DNA of 64,000 nucleotides, from contig WXYP01000006.1 in assembly GCA_009901575.1 (NCBI GenBank), positions 62,001-126,000 on the forward strand, in the 5' to 3' direction. Each line of letters begins with the position of its first letter. The stretch's first letter is position 1. The translations under genes and the position numbers were made by a program. Positions 1 through 9,558 of this stretch are shown here, in pieces. The notes beneath the pieces are model-generated. The model was given only the letters and a program-made list of their open reading frames with translations, was not told where the DNA came from and did no database searches. This DNA is from Flavobacteriaceae bacterium R38 (GTDB lineage Bacteria > Bacteroidota > Bacteroidia > Flavobacteriales > Flavobacteriaceae).

Positions 1-1
1 A

Positions 2-382
2 GTTGGAGGTTCATTAAAGTGTTATCAAAAACTGACAGATTTTTATGAGAGTAAAAATCAGCCATTAAAAGCTATTAAAAATATAGAAGCAGCAGATGCC
101 AAGCATCAACGCAATGCACTTCATTATCAAATAGGAAAAGTTTGTGCAGATTATAATGTCGAACTGGATAAAGGGATTTATTGCTTAGAAAGATATATCT
201 CTAACTATACTGTAGAAGATGGGGTTCCATTAGAATGGGCTTATTATCGTTTGGCGCAAATTTACAGGCGTAAAAATGATAAAAATGAAGCCATAAAGTG
301 GATAGATAAGGCTATAATGACTAAGATGGAATTTAAGCAAGCCATAGATGAAAAGCAACGTATCTTGAGTATCGGACTTTAA
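2..382 (+). CDS. C-terminal part of a TPR-like protein (5' end outside window)
   Basis: An open frame enters from the left edge and ends at the TAA at 380-382, giving 126 residues. The visible part is helical and alternates hydrophobic and charged residues in tetratricopeptide-like units, for example the LEWAYYRLAQIYRRKND stretch followed by NEAIKWIDKAI. The subject could be a chain of protein-protein interaction repeats, but neither the N-terminus nor any catalytic domain is visible. It lies 71 bp upstream of mpl on the same strand. No specific function can be assigned. Confidence 0.6.
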   Translation, partial: VGGSLKCYQKLTDFYESKNQPLKAIKNIEAADAKHQRNALHYQIGKVCADYNVELDKGIYCLERYISNYTVEDGVPLEWAYYRLAQIYRRKNDKNEAIKWIDKAIMTKMEFKQAIDEKQRILSIGL

Positions 383-453
383 TTGCAGAAATTCTTAATG
401 CGTTAAATTTATTCGTCTACCATTTTTTATCTTTACAATCTAAAATAAGTTTA

Positions 454-1809
454 ATGCGAATTCATTTTATAGCTATTGGAGGAAGTGCTATGCACAATCT
501 TGCTATGGCATTACAAAATAAAGGGTATGAGATATCAGGAAGTGACGATGTAATCTTCGAACCCTCTAAATCCAGGTTAAAAAATAAAAACTTGTTACCG
601 GAATCTTTTGGTTGGTATCCGGAAAAAATTACTGCAGATTTAGATGCAGTTATTTTAGGAATGCATGCTAAACCTGATAATCCGGAGCTTTTAAAAGCAC
701 AAGAATTAGAACTTAAAATTTATTCGTATCCGGAATTTTTATTTGAACAATCCAAATATAAGACACGAGTAGTTATTGGTGGAAGTCATGGTAAAACCAC
801 GATTACTTCAATGATATTACATGTCATGAATTATCATGATATTGAGGTTGATTATATGGTAGGGGCTCAATTAGAGGGTTTTGATACCATGGTTCATCTT
901 ACAGAAGAAAATGAATTTATAGTGTTGGAGGGAGACGAATATTTATCTTCACCTATAGATAGAAGACCTAAGTTTCATCTTTATCAGCCTAACATAGCTT
1001 TGTTGAGTGGTATTGCCTGGGATCATATTAATGTCTTCCCAACTTTTGAAAACTATAAAGAGCAATTTCAGGTTTTTATTGATACTATTATAAATGGAGG
1101 TATTATAGTGTATAATGAAGAAGATCAATATGTGAAAGAAGTAGTAGAAGCTTCTCAAAATCCAATAAGAAAACACGCTTATAATACTCCTGCTTATGAA
1201 ATAGAAAATGGAAAAACACTTTTAGATACACCGGAAGGTGCTATGCCTGTAGAAGTGTTTGGCGAACATAATTTAAATAATCTTTCCGGAGCAAAATGGG
1301 TATGCCAGCATATGGGAGTAGATGAAGCAGATTTTTATGAAGCTATAGCATCATTTAAAGGAGCTTCTAAACGATTAGAAAAAATTGCAGAAACCAAAAA
1401 TACAGCTGTATTTAAAGATTTTGCTCACTCCCCCAGTAAAGTAAAAGCGACTACTAGTGCTGTTAAAAAACAATATGAAAACAGGCCACTTATTGCTTGC
1501 CTGGAGTTACATACCTATAGTAGTTTAAATACTGAGTTTTTAAAAGAATACAAAGGAGCGCTGACTGCTGCAGATACTGCTGTAGTTTTCTATTCTCCTG
1601 AAGCCGTAGAAATTAAAAAATTGGAGCAAATTACCAAGAGTCAAATTAACGAAGCATTTGATAGAGATGATCTGATTATTTATACAAATCCGGATGATTT
1701 TAAGGAATTTCTGTTTTCGCAACATTTAAACAACGTTACTTTATTATTGATGAGTAGCGGTAATTATGGAGGCTTGGATTTTGATGCTTTAAGAACGCTT
1801 TTCACTTAG
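454..1809 (+). CDS. mpl: Mpl-type Mur ligase (UDP-MurNAc:tripeptide ligase, peptidoglycan recycling)
   Basis: The 451-residue protein has the length of Mpl, which joins recycled L-Ala-gamma-D-Glu-meso-DAP to UDP-MurNAc in the cytoplasm. The N-terminus (MRIHFIAIGGSAMHNLA) is the Rossmann nucleotide-sugar-binding start typical of Mpl and MurC. The ATP P-loop GGSHGKTT lies at about residues 109-116. The central domain has the Mur-ligase LEGDEYLSSP and WDHINVF motifs, and KDFAHSPSKVKAT marks the C-terminal ligase domain. The ATG at 454 is preceded by A/T-rich DNA without Shine-Dalgarno, as is normal here. A strong terminator follows, so it is probably a single-gene unit. MurC is the alternative, but the overall motif set fits Mpl better. 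Confidence 0.88.
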   Translation: MRIHFIAIGGSAMHNLAMALQNKGYEISGSDDVIFEPSKSRLKNKNLLPESFGWYPEKITADLDAVILGMHAKPDNPELLKAQELELKIYSYPEFLFEQSKYKTRVVIGGSHGKTTITSMILHVMNYHDIEVDYMVGAQLEGFDTMVHLTEENEFIVLEGDEYLSSPIDRRPKFHLYQPNIALLSGIAWDHINVFPTFENYKEQFQVFIDTIINGGIIVYNEEDQYVKEVVEASQNPIRKHAYNTPAYEIENGKTLLDTPEGAMPVEVFGEHNLNNLSGAKWVCQHMGVDEADFYEAIASFKGASKRLEKIAETKNTAVFKDFAHSPSKVKATTSAVKKQYENRPLIACLELHTYSSLNTEFLKEYKGALTAADTAVVFYSPEAVEIKKLEQITKSQINEAFDRDDLIIYTNPDDFKEFLFSQHLNNVTLLLMSSGNYGGLDFDALRTLFT

Positions 1810-1841
1810 AGAACTCAAACAAGAAAGAGATATTTATATAA

Positions 1842-1875
1842 AAACGAACCTTGGCTTACTAAGGTTCGTTTTTTA
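1842..1875 (+). terminator. Rho-independent terminator after mpl
   Basis: An 11-bp stem (AAACGAACCTT at 1842-1852 with AAGGTTCGTTT at 1861-1871) encloses an 8-nt loop and runs into a T tract. It separates mpl from radC. Confidence 0.85.
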
Positions 1876-1928
1876 TTATAAATGAATAATAGATTTTGTT
1901 TTATTTAAAGTTTTTATATTTTTAAAAA

Positions 1929-2627
1929 ATGAAAGAAAAATCTTATTATTTATCGATAAAAAACTGGCATGAAAATGATAGGCCCAGGGAAAAATTATTG
2001 AACAAGGGTAAAAATGCACTGAGTGACGCAGAGCTTTTGGCTATATTGATTGGGAGTGGAAGTAAAAATGAAAGTGCGGTAGCATTGGCTAAAAAGATAT
2101 TGATGTCAACTCAAAATAATCTGAACGATCTCGGGAAATTATCAATACAGCAATTAATGAAATTTAAAGGGATAGGTGAGGCAAAAGCGATTACAATTTC
2201 AGCTTCTTTAGAATTAGGGAGGAGGCGAAAATCAGAGAAATTTTCGGAGAAATTGAAAATTACGTCCAGTAAATCAGTTTTTCATATACTACAGCCTATA
2301 ATAGGAGAATTACCTCATGAAGAATTCTGGATCGTTTACCTGAATAACGCACATAAAATAATTCAATCTACGCAGATAAGTAAAGGAGGGATTACAGGAA
2401 CCTTGGTAGATATAAGACTAATTTTAAAACAAGCTTTAGAATTGGGTTCTACTGCCTTGATTTTAGCACATAATCACCCTTCCGGAATTCTAAAACCCAG
2501 TACGCCGGACAAGCAGCTAACAACAAAACTTAAGATAGCATGTGAAAGTTTGGATATAAAAGTATTAGATCATCTCATTATTACAGAAAAAGCTTATTTT
2601 AGCTTTGCAGATCAGCAGCTTTTATAA
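1929..2627 (+). CDS. radC: RadC family protein (JAB/MPN metallo-domain)
   Basis: This 232-residue protein has the complete RadC/UPF0758 layout. A helix-hairpin-helix region (KFKGIGEAKAITISASLELGRR, about residues 78-100) precedes a JAB1/MPN-like domain with the metal-binding signature HNHPSG followed by an Asp at about residues 185-200. The family is historically called a DNA repair protein, but a direct repair role is not established. The ATG at 1929 follows an A-rich stretch. It sits just after the mpl terminator and is followed closely by the deacetylase-like gene. Confidence 0.9.
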   Translation: MKEKSYYLSIKNWHENDRPREKLLNKGKNALSDAELLAILIGSGSKNESAVALAKKILMSTQNNLNDLGKLSIQQLMKFKGIGEAKAITISASLELGRRRKSEKFSEKLKITSSKSVFHILQPIIGELPHEEFWIVYLNNAHKIIQSTQISKGGITGTLVDIRLILKQALELGSTALILAHNHPSGILKPSTPDKQLTTKLKIACESLDIKVLDHLIITEKAYFSFADQQLL

Positions 2628-2637
2628 GCATTTAAAT

Positions 2638-3936
2638 ATGAAGCAAAATATGCTTTTAGTTTATACTCATAAAATTACTCCTAGATTTACCTATATCATG
2701 AAACATGTTTTTACTAATATGCTTCGTATAGAGGTAAGCTTAACTACTAAAATAGAGGATTTTATAAAGCATGCGGGAGCCAAAATAACTTATACTAAGC
2801 AGCCGCTTCAAAATGAATTTTTTATTAAGAGTCATGATTTGTTGTATGAACAAGGTATCCGGGATATAGATATTAAAGTACAGCAATGGGGAGATATTCC
2901 TTGTTTTTTTCAAACCAATGAAAAAAGCGCAATTCCATTTGATGTTTTTGCAGCCAGTTTTTATCTGATAAGTCGGTATGAAGAGTATTTGCCACATGTA
3001 AAAGATATGCATGGAAGATATTCTGTTAACGATAGCATTGCTTATCAGAATGGGTTTTTAGATAAGCCTATAGTAGATATATGGGTTGCAAAGCTCAAGC
3101 AAGCATTATTAAAGCGTTTTCCGTATTTGGTATTGCCTAAAAAAGAGTTTAAACACATTTCTTTAATTGATGTATCTGTATCGCATTGTTATAAAGAAAG
3201 AGGAATCATACGTTCTTTTGGCGGGGTGTTAATTGACCTTTTTTCATTTAGAATAAAAAGAACATTTTCCAGGTTGGTTGTTTTATTAGGAATAAGGAAA
3301 GATCCGTATGACAATTTTCAGGAACTGGTTAAGGAGCATCAAAAGCATAAGATAAATGCTATTTTCTTTTTTTTATTTGCAGATTATTCAAATTACGATA
3401 AAAATATATCGGTTAATAATAATAGATTTCGTTATTTGATTAAATCGATAGCAGATTATGATACTGTTTCATTAATGGCTTCTTATGACTCGTTTAAAAA
3501 TGTAAATGTTCTCAAAAGAGACCGTACAAGATTTATAGACCTTATTAAAAGGCCTGTTAAAGAAATCCGCCTTAGATATAATAGAGTAGATATTCCGGAG
3601 AGCTACAGGAACCTGGTTAATGCAGAATTTTCAAGAGATTATTCCATGGGGTATAGATTACAAGAAGGTTTTCGAGCAGGAACTTGCACGCCCTTTTCAT
3701 TTTACGATATTAGTTTTGAAATGCAATTGCCATTAAAAGTTAACCCTTTTTGTGTAGAAGACTACAGTCTTGTTAAATATAAAAATTTAGAGCAAGCTAA
3801 GAGTGTTTTAAATAAGTTGAAAGAAGAGGTTGCAAAGGTTAATGGAACCTTTATCACCGTGTTTTCTAATGAAATGATAGGCGGGTATAAAAATGATTTT
3901 ATTAAACAATTGTATTTAGAATTAATAAAAGAATAA
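2638..3936 (+). CDS. Polysaccharide-deacetylase-like protein with altered catalytic motifs
   Basis: The 432-residue protein starts at the ATG at 2638; a longer frame from 2605 would run into radC, and 2650 (MLLVYTHKITPR) is an equally possible start. The sequence resembles the flavobacterial polysaccharide-deacetylase-like proteins that follow radC: MLLVYTHKITPRFTYI at the start, FDVFAASFYLISRYEEYL in the middle, GFRAGTCTPFSFYD near the end. The residues I expect at the metal site look changed: IDVSVSHCY where relatives, as I recall them, read like IDVDxAY, SLMASYDSF in place of a GLHPSY-type motif, and VFSNEM in place of a WHNE-type motif. It may be a non-catalytic relative. It precedes the HAD phosphatase gene by 3 bp. 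Confidence 0.65.
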   Translation: MKQNMLLVYTHKITPRFTYIMKHVFTNMLRIEVSLTTKIEDFIKHAGAKITYTKQPLQNEFFIKSHDLLYEQGIRDIDIKVQQWGDIPCFFQTNEKSAIPFDVFAASFYLISRYEEYLPHVKDMHGRYSVNDSIAYQNGFLDKPIVDIWVAKLKQALLKRFPYLVLPKKEFKHISLIDVSVSHCYKERGIIRSFGGVLIDLFSFRIKRTFSRLVVLLGIRKDPYDNFQELVKEHQKHKINAIFFFLFADYSNYDKNISVNNNRFRYLIKSIADYDTVSLMASYDSFKNVNVLKRDRTRFIDLIKRPVKEIRLRYNRVDIPESYRNLVNAEFSRDYSMGYRLQEGFRAGTCTPFSFYDISFEMQLPLKVNPFCVEDYSLVKYKNLEQAKSVLNKLKEEVAKVNGTFITVFSNEMIGGYKNDFIKQLYLELIKE

Positions 3937-3939
3937 AGC

Positions 3940-4626
3940 TTGAAAGAACAAATAACAGATGTATTTTTTGACCTGGATCACACGCTTTGGGATTTTGAAA
4001 AGAATTCAGCTATTACATTTCAAAATATTTTAAAGGAATGTAAAATTGATATTGCTTTAAATGCTTTTTTAGCAGTTTATGTTCCTTTAAATTTTAGTTA
4101 TTGGAAATTATTCAGAGAAGAGAAGATTTCAAAAAAAGAATTGCGCTATATGCGATTAAGAAAAACTTTTGATGCATTGTCTTACACTATAAATGATGAT
4201 CAGATTAATGATTTATCAAGTAAGTATATAGAACAATTATCAGATCAAAGTTTCGTATTTGAAAATACGAACACAATTCTTGAATACCTCAGGCAAAAAT
4301 ATCGGTTGCATATCATTACTAATGGTTTTGAAGAAGTACAGGAAAAGAAAATGATGAATGCAAACATCCATAAGTATTTTACGCATGTGATTAACTCAGA
4401 AATGGTAGGAGTTAAAAAACCTAATCCTTTGATTTTTGAATATGCTTTAAATAAAGCAAAAGTAAAAGCTGATCATGCAATTATGATAGGCGATAATCTG
4501 GAAGCAGATATCATGGGGGCAAAAGGGGTAGGAATGCATGCGTTACATTTCAATTCAAATGATGATGAACTTCACGAGCATTCAATCATTATAAACAATT
4601 TGATCGAAATTAAAGAGTATCTCTAA
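3940..4626 (+). CDS. YjjG/YfnB-family HAD hydrolase (noncanonical pyrimidine nucleotidase type)
   Basis: This 228-residue HAD-superfamily phosphatase shows all four motifs: FFDLDHT with nucleophile D11 and acid D13, the IITNG threonine, the lysine in VGVKKPNP, and the GDNLEADI acids. Length and the DLDHTLWDF start match YjjG-type nucleotidases, which remove phosphate from (non-canonical) pyrimidine nucleotides in the cytoplasm. The start appears to be a TTG codon at 3940, 3 bp after the preceding stop, which suggests translational coupling. The exact substrate is inferred from family only. Confidence 0.8.
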   Translation: MKEQITDVFFDLDHTLWDFEKNSAITFQNILKECKIDIALNAFLAVYVPLNFSYWKLFREEKISKKELRYMRLRKTFDALSYTINDDQINDLSSKYIEQLSDQSFVFENTNTILEYLRQKYRLHIITNGFEEVQEKKMMNANIHKYFTHVINSEMVGVKKPNPLIFEYALNKAKVKADHAIMIGDNLEADIMGAKGVGMHALHFNSNDDELHEHSIIINNLIEIKEYL

Positions 4627-4715
4627 AATAGACTCCATTAATTACCGTTATCATTATTAGTATGGCAACTTTAATTTGAGAAAAATAGTTGCATATTAAT
4701 GGTTGTGGTAAAATA

Positions 4716-5258
4716 ATGAGAAAATTATATTTAGTTTTAGGGATAGCAATACTCTTGATTTCTTGTGCTAAAGATTTAGATTTTAGCCAAACAGAAGAAT
4801 TTCAATTAACTCCTGTTTTTGATGTAAGTCTGCTCTTTTTTGAAGAAACCCCAGATCGTTTCATACCTGATGATATGGAAATAATAGGAAATTTTATTTC
4901 CGATACAACAGACCTGGTGATTTCTGAAGATAGTTTCGTAATAGAAAGCCTGATGCGTGCAGAGCTGGAATTTGAATTTACAAATACGATCCCAAGGAAT
5001 TTTAGAGCAGAAGTAGTTTTTTTGAATGCTGATCAAGAGCCTGTCAGGGTTATAGACTTAGATGTTCCTCAAAATAATGAGGGAGAAGTAACGACTCATA
5101 TAGAAGATTTTCCGGAAGAAGATATTGCAGATATCACAGCTACTGTTCAATTAGTAGTTAACTTTTTTCTCTTGCCCGGAGGAGACCCTGTAACCAGAGA
5201 TACAGAAGGGATATTGAAATTAAGGTCTAAAGGAACTTTTTACTTATTGATAGAATGA
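4716..5258 (+). CDS. Putative lipoprotein, partner of the DUF5723 protein
   Basis: Starting at the ATG at 4716 the product is 180 residues with a lipoprotein signal peptide (MRKLYLVLGIAILLISC, lipobox L-I-S-C, mature Cys17). An upstream in-frame ATG at 4689 would add nine residues ahead of the signal and is unlikely. The mature part is acidic and beta-rich, with no motif I recognise. Its stop overlaps the start of the next gene by 4 bp (ATGA), so the two are translationally coupled and probably act together at the outer membrane. Confidence 0.75.
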   Translation: MRKLYLVLGIAILLISCAKDLDFSQTEEFQLTPVFDVSLLFFEETPDRFIPDDMEIIGNFISDTTDLVISEDSFVIESLMRAELEFEFTNTIPRNFRAEVVFLNADQEPVRVIDLDVPQNNEGEVTTHIEDFPEEDIADITATVQLVVNFFLLPGGDPVTRDTEGILKLRSKGTFYLLIE

Positions 5259-6688
5259 GTAAAAAACATCTGGTTATCATCTTTTTTTTAGGGGGAGTTG
5301 TTTTGAATCAAGCTCAAAATAAACAGCTTCTCTATGATTTCAATGAAATCCCGCAATCTTTATTAACAAATCCGGGAGCAAAAATTAATAACAGATGGCA
5401 TGCCGGTATTCCGTTTTTATCTGGAATCTATGTCAATGCAGGAGTTAGTGGTTTTGATCTTAATGATCTTTTTGCAGATAATGGTGTTAATTTTAATGAT
5501 AAGATCAGAAACATATTATCAGGAATATCAAGAAATGATGTAATCAGTCTTAATCAGCAATTAGAAATTTTCAACATAGGATTTAGAAAAGATGGTTGGA
5601 GAGGTCGTGCTTATTATTCTTTTGGAATTTATGAAGAGATAGACTTTTTTGCTTATTTTCCGAAAGACCTGGCAATATTAGCTTTTGAAGGTAACGGTAA
5701 CGCGATTAACAGGCCTTTTAACCTGGCAGATCTTAATGTAAAAGGGGAGGCTTTAACGGTGTTTCACTTTGGTATTAATAAAAAGGTGAATGAAAAACTT
5801 ACTTACGGGTTAAGGGCAAAGATATACTCAAGTATATTAGATTTTAATACTACAGGAAATAGAGGGAGTTTTATAACAGTAGACGGGCAAGACAATTTTT
5901 TAAGGCATCAAATTGATGCAGATTTGAAGTTAAGGACTTCTGGATATAATTCATTTAGAGAAGCAGGTAGTGAAGGGTTTCTGGGAAATTTCAGGAAAAG
6001 GGCTTTTTTAGGAGGAAATTTAGGTTTGGGTTTTGACTTAGGATTTACTTACGAACCAAAAGAACAATGGACAGTTACCGGGAGTTTACAAGATCTTGGT
6101 TTTATATGGCATGCCAATGATGTAGAAACTTATACAATAGAAGGGCAATTTGAATTAGAAGGAGTAGAGTTGCCTTTTCCCGATTTAATAGATGGCAATG
6201 ATGGTTTAGAAGAAAATATAGACGGAACATTTGATAATATACAGGAACAGGTTCCTTTAGATACTATATCTAATCAATACATTAGATTGAGACCATTAAA
6301 ACTCAATAGTTCAGTTAAGTACTCCTTTGGGGAAAAAAAGACAAAAATTAAAGGCGAAGAATGTGATTGTAAAGCAAAAGATAAAGAATATAAAAATGCT
6401 GTAGGAGCTCAGCTTTTTGCCATTGGCAGATCAAGAACCCCATTATTTGCACTAACTTTGTTTTACCAGACTTCGTTAACCAATTTTTTAGATTTAAAGA
6501 CTACCTATACTGTAGATAAATTTTCGGCAAAGAATATAGGATTAGGGGTGTCAACGGATATTGGTAATTTAAATTTTTATATATTGGCAGATAATTTGTT
6601 AGATATATCAAATGTAGCAAAGATAAATAGTTTTTCATTTCAGATGGGATTCAATATTAAATTACCTGAGACTGAAAAGCCGTATTAA
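5255..6688 (+). CDS. DUF5723-type outer membrane beta-barrel-like protein
   Basis: The 477-residue protein has a Sec signal (MSKKHLVIIFFLGGVVLNQAQ) and then alternating beta-strand sequence with many Gly and aromatic residues ending in FSFQMGFNIKL, as in Bacteroidota outer-membrane proteins of the DUF5723 class. The LLTNPGAKINNRWHAGIPFLSGIYVNAG region is characteristic of that family. There is a short Cys-containing insert (GEECDCKAKDK, about residues 365-375). It overlaps the lipoprotein gene by 4 bp and is followed at 10 bp by another exported protein, so the three form an operon. Molecular role unknown. Confidence 0.75.
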   Translation: MSKKHLVIIFFLGGVVLNQAQNKQLLYDFNEIPQSLLTNPGAKINNRWHAGIPFLSGIYVNAGVSGFDLNDLFADNGVNFNDKIRNILSGISRNDVISLNQQLEIFNIGFRKDGWRGRAYYSFGIYEEIDFFAYFPKDLAILAFEGNGNAINRPFNLADLNVKGEALTVFHFGINKKVNEKLTYGLRAKIYSSILDFNTTGNRGSFITVDGQDNFLRHQIDADLKLRTSGYNSFREAGSEGFLGNFRKRAFLGGNLGLGFDLGFTYEPKEQWTVTGSLQDLGFIWHANDVETYTIEGQFELEGVELPFPDLIDGNDGLEENIDGTFDNIQEQVPLDTISNQYIRLRPLKLNSSVKYSFGEKKTKIKGEECDCKAKDKEYKNAVGAQLFAIGRSRTPLFALTLFYQTSLTNFLDLKTTYTVDKFSAKNIGLGVSTDIGNLNFYILADNLLDISNVAKINSFSFQMGFNIKLPETEKPY

Positions 6689-6698
6689 AATTAGAAAG

Positions 6699-7499
6699 AT
6701 GATAAAAAAAATATTATTACTTACTCTTTTTTTAGGATTGAGTATATCGGTTTTTGGTCAACAAAGTTTAAATGGCTACAAGTATATTATAGTGCCAAAA
6801 AAATATAGTTTCTTAAAAGAAGAGAATCAATATCAATTAAATGCTTTGACAAAGTTCTTTTTTGAAAAAAATAATTTTACAGCTGTCTATGATGAAAATA
6901 CACCTCTGGATTACACAAAAAATAACTGTTTGGGATTAAAGGCAAATATTAAAAATGATTCAAATATATTTTCTACCCGTTTAGCAGTAGAACTCAGAGA
7001 TTGTAGGAATAATGTTGTTTTTATTTCAGAAGTTGGTAAAAGTAGAGAGAAAGATTTTAAAAAGGGGTATCATAGTGCATTACGTAAAGCTTTTGAGTCA
7101 TTTAAAAATGTTAACTACGTATACAATCCGGAAGAAAATCTATTAGCTAATGTTGAAACTGAGCCTGTAGAGGTGTCAAAAGTTGCTGAGGTAGCAAAAG
7201 TAAAAGCGGAAAAAACAGAAGTCGTTTTAGAAGAAAAACAAGCAAAAGTTGCTGTTGTTAACATTGAAGAAGCAGAGGTAGATCAAAATGTATTATTTGC
7301 ACAACCTATTTCAAATGGATTTCAACTAATAGACAGATCACCAAAAATTGTTTATACGCTTCAAAAAACAAGTTTAGATAATGTCTTTCTTTTAAAAAAT
7401 ATAAAAGGACTCTTTCTCAAGAAAGGAGATCGATGGGTGATTGAATATTATGATGAAAATGATCGATTAATACAAAAAGAAATACAAGTTAAATTTTAA
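6699..7499 (+). CDS. Secreted protein of unknown function
   Basis: The 266-residue product has a clear signal peptide (MIKKILLLTLFLGLSISVFGQ). An N-terminal domain (about residues 25-145) starting GYKYIIVPKKYSFLKEENQY recurs in flavobacterial hypothetical proteins. A linker rich in Val, Glu, Lys and Ala (about 150-195) follows, then a short C-terminal domain ending in IEYYDENDRLIQKEI. It is the third gene of the exported-protein operon. Its last 4 bp overlap the 3' end of convergent rarA. I do not recognise a function. Confidence 0.65.
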   Translation: MIKKILLLTLFLGLSISVFGQQSLNGYKYIIVPKKYSFLKEENQYQLNALTKFFFEKNNFTAVYDENTPLDYTKNNCLGLKANIKNDSNIFSTRLAVELRDCRNNVVFISEVGKSREKDFKKGYHSALRKAFESFKNVNYVYNPEENLLANVETEPVEVSKVAEVAKVKAEKTEVVLEEKQAKVAVVNIEEAEVDQNVLFAQPISNGFQLIDRSPKIVYTLQKTSLDNVFLLKNIKGLFLKKGDRWVIEYYDENDRLIQKEIQVKF

Positions 7500-8773
7500 T
7501 AATCGTATTTTTCTTTCCATCGCTTTTTGAGAAAATCTCTAAGCGCATGTTCTCTTTGATTATCTCCGGGCTGATAAAAAGAAGTATTGCTCAATTCTTC
7601 AGGTAAAAATTCTTGAGAAACAAAGTTTTGATTGTAATCGTGAGAGTATTTATATTCTTTACCATATCCTATATCTTTCATTAATTTAGTTGGAGCATTT
7701 CTTAAATGTAAAGGCACAGATAAATCTCCGGTCTCTCTCACGGTTTGTACAGCTTTTTTAATCGCCATGTACGAAGCATTGCTCTTGGCTGAAGTGGCTA
7801 AATATACAGCACACTGGCTTAAAATAATCTGCGCTTCTGGGTATCCAATAGTGGTAACTGCCTGGAAAGTGTTATTGGCTATCACCAAGGCAGTAGGATT
7901 TGCATTACCAATATCTTCTGAAGCAGCGATTAACATTCTACGAGCAATAAATTTAACATCTTCTCCTCCCTCTATCATTCTGGCTAGCCAATAAACAGCA
8001 GCATTGGGATCACTCCCTCTTATAGATTTTATAAAAGCTGAGATAATATCGTAATGTTGCTCTCCTGTTTTATCGTAAAGTACAGTGTTCTTTTGTACTT
8101 TTTGTAATACCATATCATTGGTAATGGTGATTTCATCTTTATTTTCAGAGTTGATTAGTAACTCGAAAATATTCAGGAGTTTTCTGCCATCTCCGCCAGA
8201 CAACCTAAGAAGTGCTTCAGATTCTTTAAGATTGATTTTCTTTTTGGAAATGATTTCATCTTGCTCCATGGCGCGAGTTAAAAGCTTTTCCAGGTCTTTT
8301 TTATCAAAAGAATTTAAAATATAAACCTGGCACCGGGAAAGAAGTGCAGGAATTACTTCAAAACTGGGATTCTCTGTAGTGGCCCCTATTAATGTAACCC
8401 ATCCTTTTTCAACAGCTGCCAGTAATGAATCTTGCTGTGATTTACTGAACCTATGAATTTCATCGATAAATAGAATAGGGTTTTTGGTGGTGAATAGTCC
8501 GCCGCTTTGTTTGGCTTTATCGATAACTTCTCTAATATCTTTAACTCCCGAATTTATAGCGCTAAGTGTATAGAAAGGACGTTTAGATTCGTTAGAAATA
8601 ATAGTAGCTAATGTTGTCTTTCCTGTACCCGGAGGGCCCCATAGAATTAAAGAAGGAATAACGCCTTGTTTTATCTGATGAGTGAGTGATCCTGTTTCTC
8701 CGACAAGATGGCTTTGACTAATGTATTCGTCTAGTGTTTTAGGGCGTATCCGTTCTGCTAAAGGTTCATTCAT
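7496..8773 (-). CDS. rarA: Replication-associated recombination protein A (MgsA/RarA AAA+ ATPase)
   Basis: The 425-residue AAA+ ATPase acts at stalled replication forks together with the clamp loader and SSB. It has Walker A GPPGTGKT (residues 46-53), Walker B ILFIDEIH (D104-E105), the sensor GATTENPSF and arginine finger region LLSRC. The C-terminal tetramerisation domain includes [20 protein letters not shown] and [21 protein letters not shown], all standard for RarA. The start [18 protein letters not shown] matches the family. It lies alone on the minus strand, divergent from the rhomboid gene. Confidence 0.95.
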   Translation of the reverse strand: MNEPLAERIRPKTLDEYISQSHLVGETGSLTHQIKQGVIPSLILWGPPGTGKTTLATIISNESKRPFYTLSAINSGVKDIREVIDKAKQSGGLFTTKNPILFIDEIHRFSKSQQDSLLAAVEKGWVTLIGATTENPSFEVIPALLSRCQVYILNSFDKKDLEKLLTRAMEQDEIISKKKINLKESEALLRLSGGDGRKLLNIFELLINSENKDEITITNDMVLQKVQKNTVLYDKTGEQHYDIISAFIKSIRGSDPNAAVYWLARMIEGGEDVKFIARRMLIAASEDIGNANPTALVIANNTFQAVTTIGYPEAQIILSQCAVYLATSAKSNASYMAIKKAVQTVRETGDLSVPLHLRNAPTKLMKDIGYGKEYKYSHDYNQNFVSQEFLPEELSNTSFYQPGDNQREHALRDFLKKRWKEKYDY

Positions 8774-8862
8774 GATATAAAAATACTAATATATTATATG
8801 ACAAAATAGCACTGATTCTTTTTTGGCAATTTATTTGATAAAAGGTTTTGTAAATTTATAAT

Positions 8863-9558
8863 ATGAGCAGTAAAGAGCCATTTAAATTTCGTTCAGATGT
8901 AGTTTTATTTCCAATGTTATTTGGATTAATAATCTGGGGTGTTTATTGGTTTGAACTTCGTTTTGGATATAATTTTAATGATTATGGGGTATACCCCAGA
9001 ACTTTACAAGGATTGAGAGGGGTAATATTTAGTCCTTTTATTCATGGTTCTTTAGAGCATCTTTACAATAATACATTTCCTTTAATGATTCTTTCTGCCG
9101 CATTATTTTATTTTTATAGTGATGTGAGCTGGAGAGTTCTTTTTTGGGGCGGATTGCTTTCCGGGATTTTAACCTGGGTTTTTGCGCGTAATTCTTATCA
9201 TATTGGAGCAAGTGGAATCATTTATATGTTGAGTAGCTTCATTTTTTTTAGAGGAGTCATTACAAAGTATTACAGATTGGTGGCGGTATCGTTAATTGTC
9301 GTGTTTTTATATGGAAGTCTTGTGTGGTATTTATTTCCAATTGATGAGAAAATTTCATGGGAAGGTCACCTGTCCGGATTTGTCGTGGGTTTTATTTTTT
9401 CATTCTTATTTAAAGAAAAAATGATAATAAAACATCAATATAAATGGGAGCAAGACCATTTTATAGAAGACGAAGATCCTTTTCTAAAACATTTTGATGA
9501 AAATGGTAATTTTATCCCAACAAGTGAATTAGAAAAAAAAGAAGACGAGGAGAATTAA
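8863..9558 (+). CDS. Rhomboid family intramembrane serine protease
   Basis: The 231-residue membrane protein has about six transmembrane segments and the rhomboid catalytic pair: GASG at residues 115-118 (Ser117) and His169 in the later GHLSGFVVGF helix. The HGSLEHLYNN segment (residues 61-70) gives the supporting His and Asn residues. A charged cytoplasmic tail (about 188-231) follows. The family cleaves transmembrane substrates in the inner membrane; no substrate is evident. The 3' end overlaps convergent rlmB by 4 bp. Confidence 0.9.
   Translation: MSSKEPFKFRSDVVLFPMLFGLIIWGVYWFELRFGYNFNDYGVYPRTLQGLRGVIFSPFIHGSLEHLYNNTFPLMILSAALFYFYSDVSWRVLFWGGLLSGILTWVFARNSYHIGASGIIYMLSSFIFFRGVITKYYRLVAVSLIVVFLYGSLVWYLFPIDEKISWEGHLSGFVVGFIFSFLFKEKMIIKHQYKWEQDHFIEDEDPFLKHFDENGNFIPTSELEKKEDEEN

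Noticed and set aside
2605-2637. Longer start for the deacetylase-like gene
   Set aside because: It overlaps the end of radC and adds residues not matching the family start; 2638 or 2650 fits better.
7767-7994. Plus-strand frame inside rarA
   Set aside because: Antisense to the conserved C-terminal domain of RarA; no start context or homology.
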